Below, in pieces: positions 25,838 through 34,415 of a stretch of 64,000 nucleotides of DNA. The position numbers and the translations under genes are program-made. Within the stretch, counting starts at the first letter, position 1; every line of letters starts with the position of its first letter. The notes beneath the pieces were generated by a model. That model saw only the letters and a program-made list of their open reading frames with translations, was not told the DNA's origin and did no database searches. The DNA is taken from positions 930,001 to 994,000 of the forward strand of contig NZ_JAUSTJ010000003.1 of the NCBI RefSeq assembly GCF_030812785.1, read 5' to 3'. The DNA is from Sphingomonas kyeonggiensis. Lineage in GTDB: Bacteria > Pseudomonadota > Alphaproteobacteria > Sphingomonadales > Sphingomonadaceae.

Positions 25838-26548
25838 ATGGAGCATGAGCAGAAAGTCGCCATCGTCACCGGTGCGTCGCAGGGCATCGGGGCGGGGCTG
25901 GTCACCGCCTTTATGGCACGTGGCTACCGCGTCCTCGCCACCTCGCGCACGATCCGGCCGTCCGGCGATCCCGCGCTGCTGAGCGTGGCGGGCGACATCG
26001 GCGATCCGGAGACGGGTCCGCGCGTGGTCGCCGAGGCGCTGGCGCGCTTCGGGCGGGTGGACACACTGGTCAACAATGCCGGCATCTTCGTCGCGAAGCC
26101 CTTCACCGACTATACCGCCGAGGACTATGCCCGGGTGGTCGCGACCAACCTGACCGGCTTCCACTTCACCACCCAAGCGGCGGTCGCGGCGATGGCGAAG
26201 CGGGGCGGCGGGCATGTCGTCAGCATCACCACCAGCCTGGTCCGCGCGCCGAGCTCCAGGGTGCCATCGGTGCTCGCCTCGCTGAGCAAGGGCGGGATCG
26301 ACGCGGCGACGCGCAGCCTGGCGATCGAATATGCCAAACGCGGCATCCGGGTGAACGCAGTCTCGCCGGGCGTGATCCGCACCCCGATGCACGCGCCCGA
26401 GACGCATGACGCGCTTGCCGCGCTCCACCCGGTCGGGCGGATGGGCGACATCGCCGACATCATCGGCGCGGTGCTCTATCTGGAGGATGCCGGCTTCGTC
26501 ACCGGCGAGACGCTCCATGTCGATGGCGGCCAGGCGGCCGGGGCCTGA
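25838..26548 (+). CDS. SDR family protein lacking the catalytic Tyr
   Basis: This 236-residue Rossmann protein has the cofactor motif TGASQGIG and LVNNAGIF, so it should bind NAD(P)H. The active-site YxxxK motif is changed: Lys151 is present in SLSKGG, but the position four before it is Ala147 rather than Tyr. Catalysis must differ from classical SDR enzymes, or the protein has another role. GAGG lies 8 nt before the ATG. It starts the operon SDR, tautomerase, alpha/beta hydrolase, DUF3237, downstream of the shared boxes. Confidence 0.88.
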   Translation: MEHEQKVAIVTGASQGIGAGLVTAFMARGYRVLATSRTIRPSGDPALLSVAGDIGDPETGPRVVAEALARFGRVDTLVNNAGIFVAKPFTDYTAEDYARVVATNLTGFHFTTQAAVAAMAKRGGGHVVSITTSLVRAPSSRVPSVLASLSKGGIDAATRSLAIEYAKRGIRVNAVSPGVIRTPMHAPETHDALAALHPVGRMGDIADIIGAVLYLEDAGFVTGETLHVDGGQAAGA

Positions 26549-26562
26549 GGGGGAGGTACGCC

Positions 26563-26796
26563 ATGCCGATCGTGACCGTGCAACTCACCCGCGAAGGCTC
26601 CACCCCGGATACCGACCGCCTCACGCCCGAGGAGAAGGCGGCGATCCACAAGGGGATGAGCCAGGTGCTGCTCGACGTGCTGGGCAAGCCGCTCGAATGG
26701 ACCTGGGTGGTGATCGAGGAAGTCGATGTCGAGAATTGGGGCTGGGGCGGGCTGCCCGTGCTCGAATATCGCGCGAAACTGGCGGGGAAGGGCTAA
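26563..26796 (+). CDS. 4-oxalocrotonate tautomerase family protein
   Basis: This 77-residue protein begins MPIVTVQL, so Pro-1 becomes the N-terminal catalytic base after Met removal, as in tautomerases. The fold pattern (strand, helix EEKAAIHKGMSQVLLDVLG, strand WVVIEEV) fits. It may isomerise a keto-enol substrate or act on a halogenated acid. It starts 14 bp after the SDR stop in the same operon; GGGGGAGG precedes it. Confidence 0.85.
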   Translation: MPIVTVQLTREGSTPDTDRLTPEEKAAIHKGMSQVLLDVLGKPLEWTWVVIEEVDVENWGWGGLPVLEYRAKLAGKG

Positions 26797-26805
26797 GGCG
26801 CGGGC

Positions 26806-27687
26806 ATGACTTCACCCTCCCGCTCGGTCGGCACCGCCTATCGCTTCGCCACGGTGGCGGGGCTGCGGCTCTTCTACCGTGAAGCGGGGCCGCCGGATCC
26901 GCCGGTGATCCTGATGCTGCACGGCTATCCGTCCTCCTCGCGGATGTGGGAGCGGCTGATCCCGCTGCTTGCCGACCGCTACCGGCTGGTCGCGCCCGAC
27001 TATCCGGGCTTTGGGCACAGCGATGCGCCTTCGCCCGACGCATTCGCCTATACCTTCGACCGGCTTGCCGAGATGGTCGAGGGGCTGGTCGATGTGCTGG
27101 GGATCGAGCACTACGCGCTGCTCCAGCAGGATTATGGCGGGCCGATCGGCATGCGGCTGGCGGTGCGGCGGCCGGAGCGGGTGCACGCGATCCTCGTCCA
27201 GAATGCGGTGGCGCATAAGGAAGGGCTGGGGCCGCTCTGGGAATCCCGCCGAGCCTATTGGCGCGACCGGCCGGCGCATGAGGAAGCGGTGATCGGCGCC
27301 TTCACCTCGCTCGAGGGCGCGCGGCAGCGGCATCTCGGCACCAGCCCGTCGGCCGAGCGCTACGATCCCGACAGCTGGACCGACGAGGCGGCCTTCCTCG
27401 CCCGGCCGGGGCAGCGGCGGATCCAGGCCGACCTGTTCTACGATTACCGTTCCAATGTCGCGTCCTACCCGACATGGCAGGCCTGGCTGCGTGCGCACCG
27501 GCCGCCTTTGCTCGTGCTGTGGGGGCGCTACGACCCGTCCTTCGCCACCGCCGGCGCCTATGCCTATCTGCGCGACGTGCCCGATGCGGAGGTGCACATC
27601 CTCGATGCGGGCCATTTCGCGCTCGACGAGAAGCTCGAAGACTGCGCGGTGCTGATCCGCGAATTCCTTGCACGGAGGCTGAGATGA
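26806..27687 (+). CDS. Alpha/beta hydrolase, haloalkane dehalogenase/epoxide hydrolase type
   Basis: This 293-residue hydrolase has the oxyanion-loop motif LHGYPSSSRMW and the nucleophile elbow QQDYGGP. The nucleophile is therefore Asp109 rather than Ser, as in epoxide hydrolases and haloalkane dehalogenases. The catalytic His lies in DAGHFALDEK near the C-terminus. No signal peptide, so cytoplasmic. It is third in the SDR operon and overlaps the next gene by ATGA. The substrate is unknown. Confidence 0.9.
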   Translation: MTSPSRSVGTAYRFATVAGLRLFYREAGPPDPPVILMLHGYPSSSRMWERLIPLLADRYRLVAPDYPGFGHSDAPSPDAFAYTFDRLAEMVEGLVDVLGIEHYALLQQDYGGPIGMRLAVRRPERVHAILVQNAVAHKEGLGPLWESRRAYWRDRPAHEEAVIGAFTSLEGARQRHLGTSPSAERYDPDSWTDEAAFLARPGQRRIQADLFYDYRSNVASYPTWQAWLRAHRPPLLVLWGRYDPSFATAGAYAYLRDVPDAEVHILDAGHFALDEKLEDCAVLIREFLARRLR

Positions 27688-28136
27688 TCCGCACACGACC
27701 CCTGTTCACGCTCGAGGTGGCGGTGGATGGGCTCCACCTCGCCGGCGGCCCGCCGGGTGCCGAGCGGCGGATCGGCGACCTGCCCTCGGGGCGCTTCGCC
27801 GGCGCGCGGCTATCCGGGGTGGTGCTGCCGGGCGGGACCGACTGGCAGACCCTGCGCGGCGACGGCGCGGTGCTGCTCGATGCGCGGGTGGTGCTGCGGA
27901 CCGACGACGATGCGCTGATCGCGATGACCTATGCCGGCATCCGCCACGGCCCGGCCGAAGTGCTCGCCGCGATCGCGCGGGGCGAAGACGTCGATCCAGC
28001 CTCCTATTATTTCCGTATCACCGCCAGCTTCGCGACCTCGGCGCCGCGCTACGAATGGCTGAACCGCATCGTTGCGATCGGAACCGGCCACCGCCGCGCG
28101 GCAGGACCGGTCTATGAGGTGTTCGAGATCATTTAG
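27684..28136 (+). CDS. DUF3237 family protein
   Basis: This 150-residue small beta-barrel protein matches the DUF3237 pattern: an N-terminal PLFTLEVAVD strand, GRFAGARLSGVVLPGGTDWQTLRGDG, DARVVLRTDDDALIAMTYAGIRHGP and ASYYFRITASFATSAPRYEWLNRIVAIGTG. The biochemical role of the family is not established. The ATG overlaps the hydrolase stop (ATGA). It ends the operon and is followed by a terminator. Confidence 0.88.
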   Translation: MIRTRPLFTLEVAVDGLHLAGGPPGAERRIGDLPSGRFAGARLSGVVLPGGTDWQTLRGDGAVLLDARVVLRTDDDALIAMTYAGIRHGPAEVLAAIARGEDVDPASYYFRITASFATSAPRYEWLNRIVAIGTGHRRAAGPVYEVFEII

Positions 28137-28164
28137 GTATTCGCCTCATCCCTATCGGGGAGGG

Positions 28165-28194
28165 CGGGAGCGCCTCTGAGGATCGGCGCTCCCG
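28165..28194. terminator. Bidirectional terminator hairpin
   Basis: CGGGAGCGCC (28165-28174) and GGCGCTCCCG (28185-28194) form a perfect 10-bp stem between the convergent DUF3237 and epoxide hydrolase genes. No clear T run follows. Confidence 0.7.
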
Positions 28195-28212
28195 CAGCTT
28201 CCGGTGCTGGGC

Positions 28213-29610
28213 TCAGCGGAGAGGCCGGAAGCTTTCGCGTAGTTCCTCGGTAAAGGCCTTGGGCTGTTCCCAGGCGGCGAAATGCCCGCCCTTGGGCATG
28301 CGCTTGTAGTGGATCAGCTTGGGATAGGCGCGCTCGGTCCAGCTTTTGGGAGCCGTGTAGATCTCGTCCGGGAAGGCGCTCACCGCGGTCGGCAGCGGCA
28401 CATGCTTGGGCGCGAAGAAGGCGAGCTTGCTCTCCCAATAGAGCCGCGCCGAGGAGACCGCGGTGTTGGTCAGCCAGTAGAGCGTGATGTTGTCGAGGAT
28501 GTCGTCGCGGGTGAGGCCCTCGGTCGCGCCGTCGAACACGCGGGCGATCAGGTCGTAGCTGCGCGCATCATGGTCGAGCATCCAGGCGGCGAGGCCGACG
28601 GGCGAGTCTTCGATAGCGTAGAGCGTCTGCGGGCGGTTGCCCATTTCCTGGGCATAGGCGAGGCCGTGCTTGTAGAAGAAGTCGAGCTGGTCCCAGGCAT
28701 AGGTTTCGTCGGCCGACAGGTTGGCGGGCTTTTTGCCCGAAGCGAGCGCGGCGGCGATCTCGTCGGGAATGGTCGCGGGCATGTTGGTGTGGATGCCGAG
28801 CAGGCCCGGCGGTGTGAGCAGTGCCAGCTGCTCGGTCACCGCATTGCCCCAGTCACCGCCCTGCGCGACGTAGCGGGTGTAGCCGAGACGCTGCATCAGC
28901 ACGGCCCAAGCCTTGGCGATGCGGATCGGATCCCAGCCGAGCACGGTCGGCTTGCCCGAGAAGCCATGGCCGGGGAGCGAGGGGATCACCACGTCGAACG
29001 CGTCCGCCGCCGTGCCGCCGAATGCGGTGGGGTCGGTGAGCGGGCCGATGATCTTCATCTGCTCGATGATCGAGCCCGGCCAGCCATGGGTGACGATCAC
29101 CGGCAGCGCGCCCGCGTGCTTCGACTTCACATGGATGAAGTGGATGTCGACGCCGTCGATGCGGGTGACGAACTGGGGCAGCTTGTCGAGCCGCGCCTCG
29201 AGCTTGCGCCAGTCATGGCTGGTCGCCCAGTAACGCGCGAGCTTCTCGATCGTAGCGAGCTGCACGCCCTGGGTAGTGTCGGTCACGACTTCCTTGCTCG
29301 GCCATCTGGTCGCCAGGACGCGGCGCCTGAGATCGGCGAGTTCCTCATCCTTCGCCCGGTAATGGAAGGGACGGATGCTGGTGTCGTCGTCCGAGCCGGC
29401 CGGTGCGACTGTGCCGATCAGCGCGGCGCCGGCCAGCGGCGCGGTAGAGACGCTGGATGCGGCCCTGGCGGTGGAAAGCGTCGCAGTCGCGACCGGGGCG
29501 GGGGCCTGGGCAGCATGTGCGGCGAGCGGCATCACTGCACCGGCGGCGCCCACCGCGGCGGAAGTGAGCAGAAACTGGCGGCGGCCGAGCGAGGAACGGG
29601 ATTCAGGCAT
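28213..29610 (-). CDS. Epoxide hydrolase with EHN domain, Tat-exported
   Basis: This 465-residue protein carries a twin-arginine signal (SSLGRRQFLLTSAAVGAAG), so it is likely periplasmic. The epoxide hydrolase N-terminal (EHN) domain follows (IRPFHYRAKDEELADLRRRVLATRWP), then the alpha/beta core with oxyanion motif THGWPGS and nucleophile Asp253 in GGDWGNAV. A C-terminal His lies in KGGHFAAWEQP. The ATG at 29610 has GTGGAG 8 nt upstream. Tandem 17-bp boxes lie 130-163 bp upstream, which ties it to the other redox/hydrolase genes. Confidence 0.88.
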   Translation of the reverse strand: MPESRSSLGRRQFLLTSAAVGAAGAVMPLAAHAAQAPAPVATATLSTARAASSVSTAPLAGAALIGTVAPAGSDDDTSIRPFHYRAKDEELADLRRRVLATRWPSKEVVTDTTQGVQLATIEKLARYWATSHDWRKLEARLDKLPQFVTRIDGVDIHFIHVKSKHAGALPVIVTHGWPGSIIEQMKIIGPLTDPTAFGGTAADAFDVVIPSLPGHGFSGKPTVLGWDPIRIAKAWAVLMQRLGYTRYVAQGGDWGNAVTEQLALLTPPGLLGIHTNMPATIPDEIAAALASGKKPANLSADETYAWDQLDFFYKHGLAYAQEMGNRPQTLYAIEDSPVGLAAWMLDHDARSYDLIARVFDGATEGLTRDDILDNITLYWLTNTAVSSARLYWESKLAFFAPKHVPLPTAVSAFPDEIYTAPKSWTERAYPKLIHYKRMPKGGHFAAWEQPKAFTEELRESFRPLR

Positions 29611-29739
29611 GATCATGCTCCACTGGTTGCTGGAGCCTGCCAGGAGTCCCCGCACAGCCTCCCGAAATGTCAGGGTGCGGACAGGAACAAGGAGAGTGCC
29701 CGCGGCCCGGACTATGGGTCCGTCGGCGCTGGCGCGGCT

Positions 29740-29773
29740 ATTGCACCATGGTCTCCCATATACCTTGGTATCG
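29740..29773 (+). promoter_or_regulatory. Tandem 17-bp boxes, locus C
   Basis: ATTGCACCATGGTCTCC (29740-29756) and CATATACCTTGGTATCG (29757-29773) lie in direct register upstream of the epoxide hydrolase gene. The second copy shares TACCTTGGTATCG-like sequence with locus A. Confidence 0.6.
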
Positions 29774-29787
29774 CGCCGCCCGCGCGC

Positions 29788-30786
29788 CTAGCCGATTGCC
29801 CGCGTGCTGGACCGGATGACGAGTTCGTGGGGCAGGGTGATCTGGCTCACCAGACTTTCGCCGCCGCGCAAAATGTTCACGAGGAGCTCGACTGCCTGGT
29901 GCCCGATGCGCCCCTTGGGCTGGGCGATGGTGGTGAGGCCGGGCTGGAAGAAGCGGGCGAGCGGCAGGTCATCGAAGCCGATGACCGAAATATCGTCCGG
30001 GCAGCTGAGGCCTGCCTGGCGGATTGCGCTGATCGCGCCCATCGCCATTTCGTCGCTGAAGCAGAACAGCCCGGTCACGCCCTGTGCGATCAGATCCGAG
30101 ACATGGCCGGCGGCGGACTGGGCGGAATAGTCGCCGACACGGACCTGCAGCCGGTCGCGAAGGCCATGGCGTTCGGCCGCCTGGATCGCGCCGGCGAGGC
30201 GGTCGCGGCTGATCGGGCTGACATGCGGGCCGGTGACGACGCCGATGTCGCGGTGCCCGAGCCTGACGAGATGCTCGAGCGCGTCGCAGCCGGCAGCGGC
30301 ATTGTCGATATGCACGCTCGGCACGCCGATATCGGGGCTGTACTCGCAGCCATTGACCACCGGGGCGCGGGCGCCCTGCTTCGAGATCATGGGACGCAGA
30401 TTGTCCGGCAGGCGATGCCCGAGGAAGACCAGCCCGTCGACCTCGCGGCTGGAGAGCATGTCGGCATACTGGTCCTCGATCGAAGGATCGTGCCGTGTGT
30501 CGCCGACGACGACCGCATAGCCGGCATCGCGCGCAGCTTCCTCGGCGCCGCGAATCACGCTGGCGAAGAAGGGGTTGGAGATGTCCGGGACGGTGACGAG
30601 AATCTTGGCGGCGCGGAGCGTTCGGAGCGTTCGGGCGGCGACATTGGGCTTGTAGCCCAACGAATCGACGACCTCGAGCACGCGCAGGCGCGTCGTCTCC
30701 GAGACCCGATCCGGATGGCTCAGGACGCGTGAAACCGTGGCTGTGGAGACGCCCGCCATCGCGGCGACCTGGATGATCGTCGGCAT
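29788..30786 (-). CDS. LacI-family transcriptional repressor
   Basis: This 332-residue regulator has a LacI helix-turn-helix and hinge at the N-terminus (TIIQVAAMAGVSTATVSRVLSHPDRVSE, ending KPNVAARTLR) and a periplasmic-binding-protein-like effector domain. It is divergent from the MFS gene of the 3-keto-sugar operon. A perfect 16-bp palindrome lies in between, so it probably represses that operon until a sugar binds. The effector sugar is not known. Confidence 0.94.
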   Translation of the reverse strand: MPTIIQVAAMAGVSTATVSRVLSHPDRVSETTRLRVLEVVDSLGYKPNVAARTLRTLRAAKILVTVPDISNPFFASVIRGAEEAARDAGYAVVVGDTRHDPSIEDQYADMLSSREVDGLVFLGHRLPDNLRPMISKQGARAPVVNGCEYSPDIGVPSVHIDNAAAGCDALEHLVRLGHRDIGVVTGPHVSPISRDRLAGAIQAAERHGLRDRLQVRVGDYSAQSAAGHVSDLIAQGVTGLFCFSDEMAMGAISAIRQAGLSCPDDISVIGFDDLPLARFFQPGLTTIAQPKGRIGHQAVELLVNILRGGESLVSQITLPHELVIRSSTRAIG

Positions 30787-30831
30787 CGGCCCTTCATGCC
30801 GCTTGTTCGCTCCATTTGTCGATACGCAACA

Positions 30832-30847
30832 ATGTAATCCTTTACAT
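30832..30847. promoter_or_regulatory. LacI-type operator palindrome
   Basis: ATGTAATCCTTTACAT is a perfect 6-4-6 palindrome of the TGTAA...TTACA type used by LacI-family repressors. It lies 46 bp upstream of the LacI ATG and 71 bp upstream of the MFS ATG. Confidence 0.7.
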
Positions 30848-30917
30848 CCATATTTATCCGACCTAGCCTGAGTCCCGGCAAGCAGGAAAACTGCAGCGGA
30901 AAAGGGAGAGGGGCTTC

Positions 30918-32171
30918 ATGGCCACTTTGGGCAAGGATGCGCTCGCGGCATCGCAGCGTCCGGTATCGGGAATGCTCATGGGACGCCTCAGCGCGCTCAT
31001 GTTCATGCAGTTCTTCGTCTGGGGCGCGTGGAACGTCACGCTCGGTCTGGTCATGCAGACCGTCGGCATCGGCAGCCTGATCGCAAACGCATTCTCGGTC
31101 GGCCCGATCGCCTCGATCGCCGGTTCCTTCCTGCTCGGCATGGCGGCGACCCGCTATCTGAGCCCCAAGGCGCTGATGGTGATCCTGCACCTGGTCGGCG
31201 GCGCGATCCTGCTGGTGATGCCGGCGCTGGTGACGCCCGAGAATGGCACCACCTTCGTCTGGGTCCTGCTCGGCTACATGATCCTCTACATGCCGACAGT
31301 CGGCCTGGCGAACACGATCGCGCTGAAGAGCTTTGGCGAGCGGACCGACCGCTTCCCCTTCGTCCGCGCATTCGGCACGCTGGGCTGGATCGTCGCGGGC
31401 CTGATCATCGGCTGGGTCGGCCTGTCGGCGAGCCCGGAGATCTTCCGCGTCGCCGCAATCGTCTCGATCGCGCTCGGCCTCTACAGCCTGACCCTTCCCA
31501 ATGTCGCGCCCGACGCGCCACGCGACGAGAGCCTGGTCCGCCAGGTGCTGTGCGTCGAGGCGTTCGGCCTGATGCGGCAGCGCTCCTATCTGATCTTCAT
31601 CCTGGCAGCGACGCTGATCTCGGTCCCGCTGGCGATGTACTATGCCTATGCCTCGGCCTATCTCGGCGTGGCGGGCATCGAGAATGTCAGCGGCACCATG
31701 GCGATCGGGCAGATGTCCGAGCTGCTGTTCATGTTCTCCATGCCCTGGCTGTACCGCCGCTTCGGGGTGAAGCCGCTGCTGCTGGTCGGCATGATCGCCT
31801 GGGCGCTACGCTATGCGCTGTTCGCGATCGGCGACGGCGGGAGCTCGCTCTGGGCGATCTATCTCGGCGTGGCGCTGCACGGCGTGTGCTACGACTTCTT
31901 CTTCGTCGCCGGGGCGATCTATACCGGTACCATCGCCTCGCCAAAGGGCGTCAACGCCCAGGCGCAGGGCATGCTGACCCTGTTCACCTATGGCGTCGGC
32001 ATGCTGCTCGGCTCGCAGATCGGCGGGCTGCTCTACGCGCAGCTGCCCCAGGCCTCGACCATCGCCGACTGGCACCAGATGTGGTGGTACCCGGCGATCG
32101 CGGCCGCGGTCATCGCGATCCTGTTCCAGCTTCTCTTCCGCGACGACAGCCGGACGGAGGCCGCAGCATGA
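30918..32171 (+). CDS. MFS transporter, nucleoside:H+ symporter (NupG)-like
   Basis: This 417-residue inner-membrane protein has about 12 hydrophobic helices. Its N-terminus (LSALMFMQFFVWGAWNVTLGLVM) is typical of the NHS/NupG group, which in gene clusters of this kind often accompanies sugar isomerase and dehydrogenase genes. It would import the processed sugar. GGGAGAGG precedes the ATG. It is the first gene of the operon behind the LacI operator and overlaps the next gene by ATGA. Confidence 0.88.
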   Translation: MATLGKDALAASQRPVSGMLMGRLSALMFMQFFVWGAWNVTLGLVMQTVGIGSLIANAFSVGPIASIAGSFLLGMAATRYLSPKALMVILHLVGGAILLVMPALVTPENGTTFVWVLLGYMILYMPTVGLANTIALKSFGERTDRFPFVRAFGTLGWIVAGLIIGWVGLSASPEIFRVAAIVSIALGLYSLTLPNVAPDAPRDESLVRQVLCVEAFGLMRQRSYLIFILAATLISVPLAMYYAYASAYLGVAGIENVSGTMAIGQMSELLFMFSMPWLYRRFGVKPLLLVGMIAWALRYALFAIGDGGSSLWAIYLGVALHGVCYDFFFVAGAIYTGTIASPKGVNAQAQGMLTLFTYGVGMLLGSQIGGLLYAQLPQASTIADWHQMWWYPAIAAAVIAILFQLLFRDDSRTEAAA

Positions 32172-33232
32172 AGGCGATGAAGGGACCCGCGATCTTCCTC
32201 GCCCAGTTCCTGGGCGACGCCGCGCCGTTCGACACGCTGGACGGGCTGGCGAAATGGGCCGGCGAGCTCGGCTATGTCGGCGTCCAGATCCCCTGCGATC
32301 CGCGGCTGATCGACCTGAAGCTCGCCGCCGAGAGCAAGGCCTATTGCGACGATCTGCGCGGCCGGCTCGCCAAGTTCGGCGTCGAGCCGACCGAGCTCTC
32401 GACCCATCTCCAGGGCCAGCTCGTCGCGGTGCATCCGGCCTATGACCAGCTGTTCGACGGCTTCGCCCCGCCCGAGCTGCACGGCAAGCCGGCCGAGCGC
32501 CAGGCCTGGGCGGTGGAGCAGGTCAAGCTCGCCGCCAGGGCAAGCGCCAATCTCGGGCTGAACGCGCATGCGACCTTCTCGGGCGCGCTCGCCTGGCCCT
32601 ATGTCTATCCCTGGCCGCAGCGGCCGGCGGGGTTGGTCGAGGAGGCGTTCGCCGAGCTCGCGCGCCGCTGGATCCCGATCCTCGACGTGTTCGAGGAAGC
32701 GGGCGTCGACTGCGCCTATGAGATCCATCCGGGCGAGGACATCCATGACGGCGCGACTTGGGAGCGGTTCCTCGAGGCGGTCGGCAACCACCCCCGCGCA
32801 CGCATCTTGTTCGACCCGTCACACTATGTGCTGCAGCAGCTCGACTATCTCGACTTCATCGACCGCTATCACGACCGGATCTCGTGCTTCCACGTCAAGG
32901 ATGCCGAGTTCAACCCGACCGGACGGACCGGCGTCTATGGCGGCTATGAGAGCTGGGTGAACCGCGCCGGGCGCTTCCGCTCGCTGGGCGACGGCCAGGT
33001 CGATTTCGTCGGCATCTTCAGCAAGTTCGCCCAATATGGCTATGGCGGCTGGGCGGTGCTCGAATGGGAGTGCGCGCTCAAGCGGTCCGAGGACGGTGCT
33101 CGCGAAGGCGCACCGTTCATCCGCGATCACATCATCCGCGTGACCGAACGCCCCTTTGACGACTTCGCCGCGAGCGGTGTCGATCGGGCGGCGATCCGCG
33201 CGCTGCTGGGGCTTTCGCCGCAGCAGGACTGA
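32168..33232 (+). CDS. Sugar phosphate isomerase/epimerase (TIM barrel)
   Basis: This 354-residue xylose-isomerase-like barrel has metal-site candidates in CAYEIHPGEDIHD, FDPSHYVLQ, SCFHVKDAEF and VLEWECA, so a divalent-metal aldose/ketose isomerase or epimerase is expected. No signal peptide, so cytoplasmic. It overlaps the MFS stop (ATGA). In 3-keto-glycoside clusters such proteins act on keto sugars, by isomerisation or C-O/C-C bond cleavage. The specific reaction is inference. Confidence 0.85.
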   Translation: MKAMKGPAIFLAQFLGDAAPFDTLDGLAKWAGELGYVGVQIPCDPRLIDLKLAAESKAYCDDLRGRLAKFGVEPTELSTHLQGQLVAVHPAYDQLFDGFAPPELHGKPAERQAWAVEQVKLAARASANLGLNAHATFSGALAWPYVYPWPQRPAGLVEEAFAELARRWIPILDVFEEAGVDCAYEIHPGEDIHDGATWERFLEAVGNHPRARILFDPSHYVLQQLDYLDFIDRYHDRISCFHVKDAEFNPTGRTGVYGGYESWVNRAGRFRSLGDGQVDFVGIFSKFAQYGYGGWAVLEWECALKRSEDGAREGAPFIRDHIIRVTERPFDDFAASGVDRAAIRALLGLSPQQD

Positions 33233-33266
33233 ACTCGAACTCGTCGGTTTAGGGAATAGGCGTTCC

Positions 33267-34415
33267 ATGGTTCGACACGCGCTTCGGCTCGGCATGGTTG
33301 GCGGTGGGGAGGGTGCCTTTATCGGCGCGGTCCACCGCATGGCCGCGGCGCTGGACGGCGACTGGCGGCTGGCGGCCGGGGCGTTCAGCACCGATGCGGG
33401 CCGCAACCAGCGGACTGGCGAGGCGCTTGGCCTGGCGCCGCAGCGCGTCTATGCCTCGCTCGATGCGATGATCGCCGGCGAACGGCAACTGCCCGAGAGC
33501 GAGCGCATCGATGCGCTGGCGATCGTGACCCCCAACCATCTCCACGCGCCAATGGCGATCGCCGCGCTGAATGCCGGCTTCCACGTTTTCTGCGAAAAGC
33601 CGATGGCGATGAGCGTCGCCGAGGCTCAGGCGATCGCCGAGGCGGCGCGGGCGAGCGGCAAGCATTTCGCGCTCGCCTTCACCTATAGCGGCTATCCGCT
33701 GGTCGAGGAGGCACGGGCGCGGATCGCGCGCGGCGACCTGGGCGCGATCCGGCTCGTCCAGGTCGAGTATCTCCAGGGTTGGCTCAGCCTGCCGATCGAC
33801 AAGGGCGGCAACAAGCAGGCCGAATGGCGCACCGATCCCGCGCGCGCCGGGATCGGCGGGTGCCTGGGCGATATCGGGACGCACGCCTTCCAGCTTGCCG
33901 AGCATGTTTCCGGGCTGCGGGTGGACTCGGTGTCCGCTGAACTGACCACCTATGTGGCGGGCCGCCGGCTCGACGACGATGTCAGCGCGCTGCTGCGCTT
34001 CGCCGGCGGTGCGCGCGGCACGCTCAAGGCCAGCCAGGTCGCGGCGGGCGAGGAGAATGGCCTCAAGCTGCGCATCCATGGCGAGCGCGGCGGGCTGGAA
34101 TGGGCGCAGATGGAGCCGAACACGCTCATCCTGCGCTGGCTCGACCGGCCGGCCGAGATACTGCGTGCCGGCGGGCCGGGCCTTCAGGACAGCGCGGCGA
34201 GGCTTCAGCGCACCCCATCGGGCCATCCCGAGGGCTATATCGAGGCCTTTGCCAACCTTTATCGTGCCTTTGCCACGGCGATCCGCGGCGGTGGCGACCG
34301 CTGGTTTCCCGGCGTCGCCGATGGACTTCGAACCATGCGTTTCATCGAGGCCGTCGTCGCCAATGCGGCGTCGGACGCGAAATGGACAATGATTGATCCG
34401 GGAGAGAAAGAATGA
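33267..34415 (+). CDS. Gfo/Idh/MocA family oxidoreductase
   Basis: This 382-residue cytoplasmic NAD(P)-dependent dehydrogenase starts with a Rossmann motif (LGMVGGGEGAFIGAVHR) and has the family signature HVFCEKPMAMSVAEA with the conserved EKP. The GGCLGDIGTHAFQLAEHV segment holds the substrate-site residues. It probably interconverts a 3-keto sugar and the sugar. The ATG at 33267 has AGGGAATAGG upstream, and the gene overlaps the cytochrome gene by ATGA. Confidence 0.9.
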   Translation: MVRHALRLGMVGGGEGAFIGAVHRMAAALDGDWRLAAGAFSTDAGRNQRTGEALGLAPQRVYASLDAMIAGERQLPESERIDALAIVTPNHLHAPMAIAALNAGFHVFCEKPMAMSVAEAQAIAEAARASGKHFALAFTYSGYPLVEEARARIARGDLGAIRLVQVEYLQGWLSLPIDKGGNKQAEWRTDPARAGIGGCLGDIGTHAFQLAEHVSGLRVDSVSAELTTYVAGRRLDDDVSALLRFAGGARGTLKASQVAAGEENGLKLRIHGERGGLEWAQMEPNTLILRWLDRPAEILRAGGPGLQDSAARLQRTPSGHPEGYIEAFANLYRAFATAIRGGGDRWFPGVADGLRTMRFIEAVVANAASDAKWTMIDPGEKE

